Part shown: positions 56,931 to 64,000 of the stretch, piece by piece | Numbering within the stretch: the stretch's first letter is position 1 | Layout of the letters: every line of letters starts with the position of its first letter | NCBI GenBank assembly: GCA_030248225.1 | Contig: JASANE010009913.1 | Span: 22,273 to 86,272 of the forward strand | Source: Trileptium ribeirensis | Taxonomy: Eukaryota; Nematoda; Enoplea; Enoplida; Thoracostomopsidae | Direction: 5' to 3' | DNA length: 64,000 nt | Made by a program: the position numbers and the translations under genes | Notes under the pieces: generated by a model | Databases searched by the model: none | Told to the model about the DNA's origin: nothing | The model's input: the letters and a program-made list of their open reading frames with translations, nothing else

Positions 56931-59324
56931 ATACATAAGCGAAAAGCATAATTTAACTACGGTTGTACCTATTCTTCCCATACCATTCTGCTTCCGTTTT
57001 TGTTTTTCCATGATGTGCGACGTGAAATATTCTAGTTGCAAGAATTCCTACAGTTTATAGGTAACATGTTTATTTGTAAATGACATGAATTCCCTGCACT
57101 AAATGATAATCCACTGAAAGACAAAATTTAAGAAATTATATGAACTTCTATTTAACCATGAGATTTAAAATGTTGAATGAAATTTCAAAAATATATTGCT
57201 GTGTCTTGCTACCTTTAATGCATTGTGGATGGATTAGTTGTTCTGGGACATCTAGTGATACCTTATCAGATTTATACAAAAACTATTTATGACACCGCGA
57301 ATACACGTAGCCCAAGTTCAGAAGGTTTGCACCCAGCCTGAAACCTTTGTACTAATTAAAGCTGCCATTAACAAATGTATTTAGGTTTCATTTTTTTGGT
57401 CTTTGATTTCTTCATTGCCGTCCTTATACACTTCACGAAGTAGTGCTTTCAAGAATTTTTGTTACTCCGTGAATATCAATAATCACTTCCACGATAAACA
57501 GCAATATTTACGTAGCGCTATTAGCAATAATATATAGTAACATTTTTATACCCTAGGCAATAGAAGACATTAATTCGGAAAACAATGCATTTTTAAGCAT
57601 TGTAATTCCTGAACTTAAAGATGAACATTCTGTCTGCTATATTATGTTATAGGCAAGGGTAGGTCTCACCTTGGACTTACACGTAGTCTGTGATGGGTAC
57701 TACTACATTGAATAAGCTACACCATGAAATGTTCAAAACCAACTACAAAAATTTCGTTCTTTCAATATAATCCAGAAAATGGATCACATAGGTAGTGTTT
57801 ACAGTGTTTACTTTTTAATCTGTGCGATTCGTAGATTTATTTTGTATTAACATTAATAATTCAGCAACAGATAGACGTGCTTAGCTTTTTTCTGTTCGGT
57901 AACGCTTAAAGGTACGCGGCCCAAACAAAAATGTTATGAATATATTACGCTCTGTTCGGGAGCAGGGATCAAGCAACACAATGTTTTAGCCTAATCTCTG
58001 TCAATTTTGCTATTATCCTTTGAAGAAAAATTGCCGTTTTAACCCAAGTTTTACAGGAGATATTAACCCGCGGAAGTAGTATCGCTCTGATAAACGCTGG
58101 TACAAGAAAAGAAACCAGAGTAGCTTAATATATCAGTGTCAGATCTATGCAAATTATGTTGGGTCTTTTCAGTTATAGCACCAAGTTGAAACTAATTGTA
58201 GTGGATACTTAGTTATATATACCATTCAATGCGCATTAACGAGCTGACTCGAATGGAATCAAAATTAACGGCATGCTTTAAGGAGTTATTTCATTTCATT
58301 GAAAACCTAAGTCTTAGCGTAAGCCTTAGTTTAAGCCATTAGCTAATGAATCCAACAAATTTTGACACCATTGCACTCAGTTTGATAATGCGGTCCGAAT
58401 GGTATCTAATGTTCAGTAGAAAATTCTCGGCTCCAAGGATAGCCATAAAAATCGTAAAATATTTTATCATAAATATGGTTGTAATGGAGATTATTTAAAG
58501 TCTCGCGTGTCAATAACTCTGCTGCGTGTGAGGCAAAACTAACAGTGTTTTCATATTAATAATTTTCGGGCGGGAGGCGTACAAACTACAAGAGCCATCA
58601 TTATTATTAAGTGATATAACCTGTGAAACGCTGATCCGATTTAGCTCATATCCTCGGACATGCGCAATCTATACTTTTTGGTGCATGATTCATAGTAACA
58701 TCATAAAAGTTCTCCTCCAGTTATATTGCCGTTCGAATAAATGTATCATCCCATCAACTATCAAATTAATTTGCGTGGCGCATAAATTTGTGTGCACTGT
58801 TTAAATCTCCTGCCGGCACCAAGGGTCGAACGTCGAGTTGTACGGGACAAAGTGGCGCACGCAAACCACTGAGCTCTATCTAGGAACTGTTTCCTTAGGA
58901 ATCTAGCAAAGTCTACGAACGTGCAGACATTATTAGACAAACTGGGTTAACGCAAGAGTTCAATTTTTTGAATTGTAACCATTTATAGACAGTAAGCATT
59001 AAACGTTTAATGTAATTTATATAAAATAAAATTAAAACTCCAACGGTAATAGCGCAGCATCTAGTAATATTCAATGCTTGTCATTGAAAATTAAACATTT
59101 TCATAAAACAAATTTGGATTACAATATTTTGTCTGGAAATGACAGAACATCATGATTAAGCCATCATTCTGGGATAGAACGTCCACATGTTTCGAATACT
59201 ACAAGCATGCTGAAAAGGTCATATTACATATTGCATTTCATTGCTTATGTTTACTAATTTATTGCTGCGACACATTTGAAAGTTTACTGTGACGCTAGTG
59301 ATTGTATGTTGATATCCTTATTAT
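56931..59324. other. No gene recognised
   Basis: AT-rich. I looked for a continuation of ZP-C, a furin site and a C-terminal membrane segment and found none. A tRNA-like block at 58810-58890 is listed separately. Confidence 0.4.
58808..58890 (-). ncRNA. tRNA-like sequence, probably SINE head
   Basis: On the minus strand GATAGAGCTCAGTGGTTTGC fits a polymerase III box A and ACGTTCGACCCTTGG a box B, about 30 bp apart as in a tRNA gene. The putative acceptor ends (GTTCCTA and GTGCCGG) do not pair, so a working tRNA is unlikely. The tail beyond it is unremarkable. Confidence 0.35.
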
Positions 59325-59468
59325 CAAGAGTGCATCAAGATTATGACATTTCCCTACACTTACATATAAACTCGTGTTTGATGACGCGGACGTTTTCGGC
59401 CTGACCCCCCAGTATCTGGAGGGGGTCGAGATGCGAAAAGTGTCATACTCTTCCCTAATGCACTCTTG
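59325..59468. mobile_element. MITE-like element, short copy with 7-bp TSD
   Basis: Starts CAAGAGTGCATCAAG and ends CTAATGCACTCTTG; flanked on both sides by TTATTAT (59318-59324 and 59469-59475), a perfect 7-bp target duplication. The body shares TATGACATTTCCCTACACT, GTGTTTGATGA, GTTTTCGGCCTGACCCCCC and GGGGGTCGAGATG with 47252-47677, but has only one CCCCC/GGGGG unit in the middle. 144 bp, no ORF. Confidence 0.85.
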
Positions 59469-62400
59469 TTATTATTAAGAGCTTTTTGGTCTTCTTGAAC
59501 TACTGCAGATGAGGGCAGAGATAGCTAATGTTGGGCATAGGCCGGATTTTTCTTTGGTCCGACGGCTTTTTCTGCTATTATCTAACAGTACTGCCAATAG
59601 CCCTGTCCAATATTAATTTCGCAGAAAATTTATGCGATATTCTCTTAAAAATCATGCACTAAATTTGTTATTGTTCAGTTTGAGTCTTCAAATGTCATTA
59701 ACAAATAAGCGGTAAGCATTATTCAATATACATTTCATCCACTGCAGAGTTAACATGTAAAACCCCAATGCTTACCTCGTAGCAGTTTCTATTACAGTGT
59801 AACAAATACTTAATCTATATCTATTGCCAATCAGCTTAAAAACAGCTTATATTTTAGAAAGAGGTTTATAGCTACAATAGTTACCTGGCGACCTATAATG
59901 ATTACGGAACAAGCGTAATTCAGATATTGGTTGCTCTACGCTACTTTATTTGAAATTGTTATTGCTTAAATTTTGTAACACGAATCCGAAGCCGCTTCAA
60001 TTGGTAGGACGGACTATAGCGGTAGCTTTCAAAAGTATTCCGATATATCCACAGTGGGACAGTGTAACGCTGCCTGGTACTTACTGCATACGAACAATAA
60101 AAGAAGCTTTAAAATTGTACATATAATGTATTGAAAGTTACGTTTAGCCATAGTAATCTTTTAATAAAAGGTATATAACAAACTCAAATTTTACGTAATG
60201 GAACAAACTTTGGCCAAAATTTCGTTAAAAAGTTTGAGCCTGTAAATACAACTTTTAGAATGTGGCGGTGCACTAAAAACAGATAATGATATATGCTGAC
60301 CCGCAATAGGACAAACTGAAAACTGACAAATTTCATTTTAGTGATACAACATTTAGGTGTCCCCTGGTGAGACAGGTGATAGGAGCAGTGAGCGCTACGA
60401 CGCATGGCCTTCAAGCACCACTCTTCGCATTTCGAATTGATGGTTCGGTCAACGTTCAATTTATTTGTGTAGTAAAATTTTGCAGCAATCCTTGCACGCC
60501 GGTAGGTTAATAAATTTTTTACCGTTCGATGTTTGTCTTAGGAAATATCAAACACAAAAACATATTTCATCTCTATTCTTCGTGAACTGAAAGCCGAAAC
60601 AATTTTTTATCGTTTCCTATGCTTAATCATGGATACTCGTCATGTAGGAAATGTGTTAGATAATACTTTCATCGCGTCAACAGTGCATATAACTCTAAGT
60701 GACATCTATGCAGTGGTAACATCTATTACGAAACAATATGGTGAAATAGCTATAACATTTAGTGTACTGTCTATGCAATTTTCCATATGACTGATAATAA
60801 ACCTAAGATTTTCTAGAGTAGTTAGCTACTGATTTTGAAGACCGTATTAATATCACTGCATTGCAACTGAACACTGCATTCACATCGATTTTTTTCGCTA
60901 CGTGACACATGAGTGATTTACTAACTTTCCAGGCAGAAGTCATCCCAATTTTTGTTATTATCGGAAGTAAATCCTTCAGAACGAATGAGTTAATGTAGTT
61001 CAGTTTTTCACTGTATTTTTTAAATTCTGGTAATGCATTCATATTAATTTAATGTGTTTAATATCACGTCAAAGCATCAAATTTGTGTCAAAACATATCT
61101 AAGATTATATTTAAATATCAATAATTATACAAATAATTGGATATATTTTCTGTGGACACAAGACAATTATTACTTTTCAAGAATATCGAATTATGGGACA
61201 CACAGCGTAATTATATCCAATATCATTCCAGTTCGAAGATTATAGTTATATGTTAATGTGTTTCTAAACAATAGACCATATTTTTATATTGCGATATCCT
61301 AGAAGTAGTAAACTCTGGTAGAAAGAACTTAGTTTTTCCCGAAAGCGATATAGCCACAGAAGCATATGTATATCAATATTTGGTGCATCCAAAAATAGTT
61401 CGTAAGCTACATCGTCTTCAATTAGGTTTCATTATTTATTTATAAGGCACCAGTAGCAGAGCTATATAATACATCAGCTTGCAATTTTAATGGTCTTGAT
61501 TTTTAATTTGTTTCTGAGTTAATCAGACAGTGCAGGATTACAAGGTTAAACAGTTTTAGGTTTAGGGCTAAACAGTTACAGGTTGAGGTGGTAGAACCTA
61601 AGCTGAAGAAAAACACTAAAGTGCTATGAACACAAATTCCACAGCTGTAGTCAGTGGTCTTTATCAAAATGCGCTTCGCGAGTTCATCTAGCCGAGTTTA
61701 AGGCGAAGCATTAAGCTCTTACAAAAACTGAACATGAGAGAAAACGAAATTATCAAGTAATACATGCGATCATTGTCATATGCCTTGGTAAGCTTGATAT
61801 TGTAAGATTTCTCGCGATTTTAATTTTAATTCTAGCGGAATTGTTAAAGGTCACTCATTACTTGTTACAGCTTCAGCCTAGATACTACTTTTCACCACAG
61901 TATGCACTGTCTGCTGTAAATGGTTGCGCAGATACCTTTTTACATTGATTTAAGATGTTGATAGTGATACGATATAAATAACCTCAGAATAATCAAAAAT
62001 TTCTAAATGTTAATATCTGCGCACACCTGGTTTCTTGGTAGTAAACATAATAAACAAACTAGTAAACATTTGTTGCAACATTTGTAGGTTTGAATCGGGT
62101 TAGGACTGATACAAGATGCTTGATTGAACGAAAGTGATTAGACAAGCGATGAATTATCAGAATGCATTCCTAAGGCTGTATTACTAAAATATGGTAACAC
62201 ATAGGCAAAAAACACTAACATTCAAGTGCGTAATTCTGGAATAATGTTTCATATAGTGCTTCAGGTCACAATTTCTTTCATAAAATAGATTCGGCGGACC
62301 GTTTCATAGGTTTTGATGCTATTTCAGAACATTTCAACAACGAACATGGCCTAGCGATATAATTGTGTATTTAGGGGCCGCCGGTGACATTTTGGTAGAT

Positions 62401-63599
62401 TTAACATTTTTATGAAACCATATATATGAAGTTCCTTGTAATAACTATTAATTGCTGTAAGCTATTGAATACATTTTATTTAATCTTGTGAGAGCGTGAT
62501 GTGTCTTATTTTTGTAACGAAATATCATTAACTTATTGCTAAATTTCGCTTGATATTTATTACCTTCACATGCTATAACTTGTATATCTGTATTTTTCTC
62601 TAATACTTTTCAACAAACATCGCCGATGTAATATAATTTCGAAAAGAATTAAAACTCTTTAGCAAAAAACCTTCCGACAAGTCAACTTGTTGATATGGTG
62701 TTCCATATTTATGTTTTGTAGAAAGACAGTTTAAAATTTCGTATAATTTCTTTCACTACATAATACATGCTCAAATGCAAGGACATCGCTCAACTGATTC
62801 ATCTACATTTAAAATTAGGATTTTATTTGATTAGGTGAAAAACCAAGGAAAGTTGAACTACAAAATTTGTCCCTAGCTATGTAATTAATTTTTATATTAA
62901 GCGCCAGAAGATAGAAATCATATAATGACGGAAATTCGTTTGGATTGTCGACTTGTCACCTTTGGCTTGAATATATCCAAAAGTAGTTAGTAGTTAAAAA
63001 CACACCTCGTAGACTGTATCTTTGATAGAAATAGGCCAAAGTAGCCTTGATGGGCCAAAGTGTAAAGGATACCATGCCGTTCTCGATATACTAAGCCTAA
63101 GCCTTAGCCTAAGCTAAGGTCCTTATATGAGACGTACACTAAGCCTACGGGGGCCTGCTTTCCCTCGAAACCCCCGCTCTAAGGTGTTCTTTTTCTAACG
63201 ATATAACGTATAGCCCGTCAGGGCTACCGCCTTAAAGAAAATAGTATGCTGTGTCACCCTTCTTTTCTGTATAGCTGTACATTTGGTAAAAAATAACGTA
63301 TTTTATCGGATTTACTGTTCTAAACGCCCAAAGGTAGTTGGGAATAAACATGTCTTGTTGCTTTAGTGCACTTGATTTGGTGAACGTCTTTGCAACATTG
63401 CCTAAAAATTGTCTTAATACCGCGCTTCTGTGCAATGTAATCGATCAACAAATCTCCCAAACTTTTAAAACATAGTATCTATCAGATCCTACCAACACAC
63501 ACATAGTTTTTGCAAACCGAAGTTCGCAAACCGAAGTTTTCGCAAACGGAAGTCGAAATTCCACATCGCAAACCAAGTTCTTTTTAAAATAAGTTCCAC
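59469..63599. other. No gene recognised
   Basis: AT-rich. Two minus-strand frames are open but unassigned: 60184-60459, with a cysteine-rich first half, and 60803-61042. A short telomere-like run AAGCCTAAGCCTTAGCCTAAG lies at 63093-63113, and a small GCAAACCGAAGTTC repeat at 63514-63550. Confidence 0.4.
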
Positions 63600-64000
63600 G
63601 GCAACTTGAACTTCTGCTGGTGTCGAAAAAACAAAACGCGGAAATTGATGTCCCCAGCATTACCCTTTCAGTTCGTCAACCAGTCGTATGAAACAGCGAT
63701 AAAACATACCAACTTTACTGATTTCTCGAAAATTCACTTGGTGTCGAAAAAATAAAACTCAGAAATTGATGTTTCCAGCATCGCCCTTGGAGTTCGTCTC
63801 TTGTTTGTATGAAACATTGATAAAAACTAACTTTGTCGATTTTTAAAAAGTTCTCTTGTTGTCGAAAAACAAAACGCAGAAATTGATGTCTGCAGAATTA
63901 CCGTTTGAGTTCGTTACCCAGTCCTATGAAACAGCGATAAAAACAAACCAACTTTATTGATTTCTCGAAAATTCACTTTGTGTCGAAAAAACGAAACACA
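63600..64000 (+). repeat. 120-bp tandem array, runs off the window
   Basis: TGTCGAAAAA recurs at 63621, 63742, 63860 and 63981 (spacing 121, 118 and 121). Units share AGAAATTGATG, GAGTTCGT, TATGAAAC-GATAAAA, ACTTT-TGATTT and TCGAAAATTCAC. At least three full units are visible and the array continues past the right edge. Confidence 0.88.

Overview
The window is animal nuclear DNA. It is AT-rich, genes are split into short exons by introns of up to 12.6 kb, and most of the sequence is transposon relics and tandem repeats. Two cellular genes are recognisable by protein motifs and by agreement of splice phase. On the minus strand (17634 down to 1385) lie four kinase-domain exons of a type I TGF-beta/BMP receptor. 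On the plus strand (38692 to 56568) lie six exons of a PAN-domain plus ZP-domain extracellular protein of the NompA/NOAH kind. That combination is typical of the apical matrix of moulting animals, so an ecdysozoan (nematode or arthropod) is likely; the species cannot be named.

Layout: 1-17634 is the receptor gene. Its 12.6-kb intron holds a nest of mobile elements: relics of Penelope-like elements (GIY-YIG endonuclease near 5.6 kb, reverse transcriptase at 11.7-13.5 kb), a BEL/Pao LTR retrotransposon (6027-11653, 5-bp target duplication) between them, and a non-autonomous hAT-type element (6229-7417, 8-bp target duplication) inside the BEL 5' LTR. The BEL copy has lost the end of its 5' LTR, gag, protease and most of RT, and also carries a stop and a frameshift.

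From 17.6 to 22.1 kb there is a dispersed repeat and a strange T-depleted tract. From 22100 to 36619 is a giant inverted repeat with two arms of about 6.1 kb around a 2.3-kb spacer. The arms are built largely of several different tandem arrays, while the spacer holds a CR1-like reverse transcriptase relic and a hydrophobic ORF. This structure is the most unusual part of the window.

From 38.7 kb to the end is the PAN-ZP gene. Its introns hold a decayed RTE-like LINE (minus strand), MITE-like elements (one family seen twice, with a perfect 7-bp target duplication in one copy), tRNA-like SINE candidates and short tandem arrays. One ZP exon expected between 49134 and 54715 was not found. The last 7 kb show no recognisable gene and end in a tandem array of about 120-bp units.

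All calls come from reading the sequence; no database or alignment program was used. Arm boundaries, repeat periods and identities are hand estimates.
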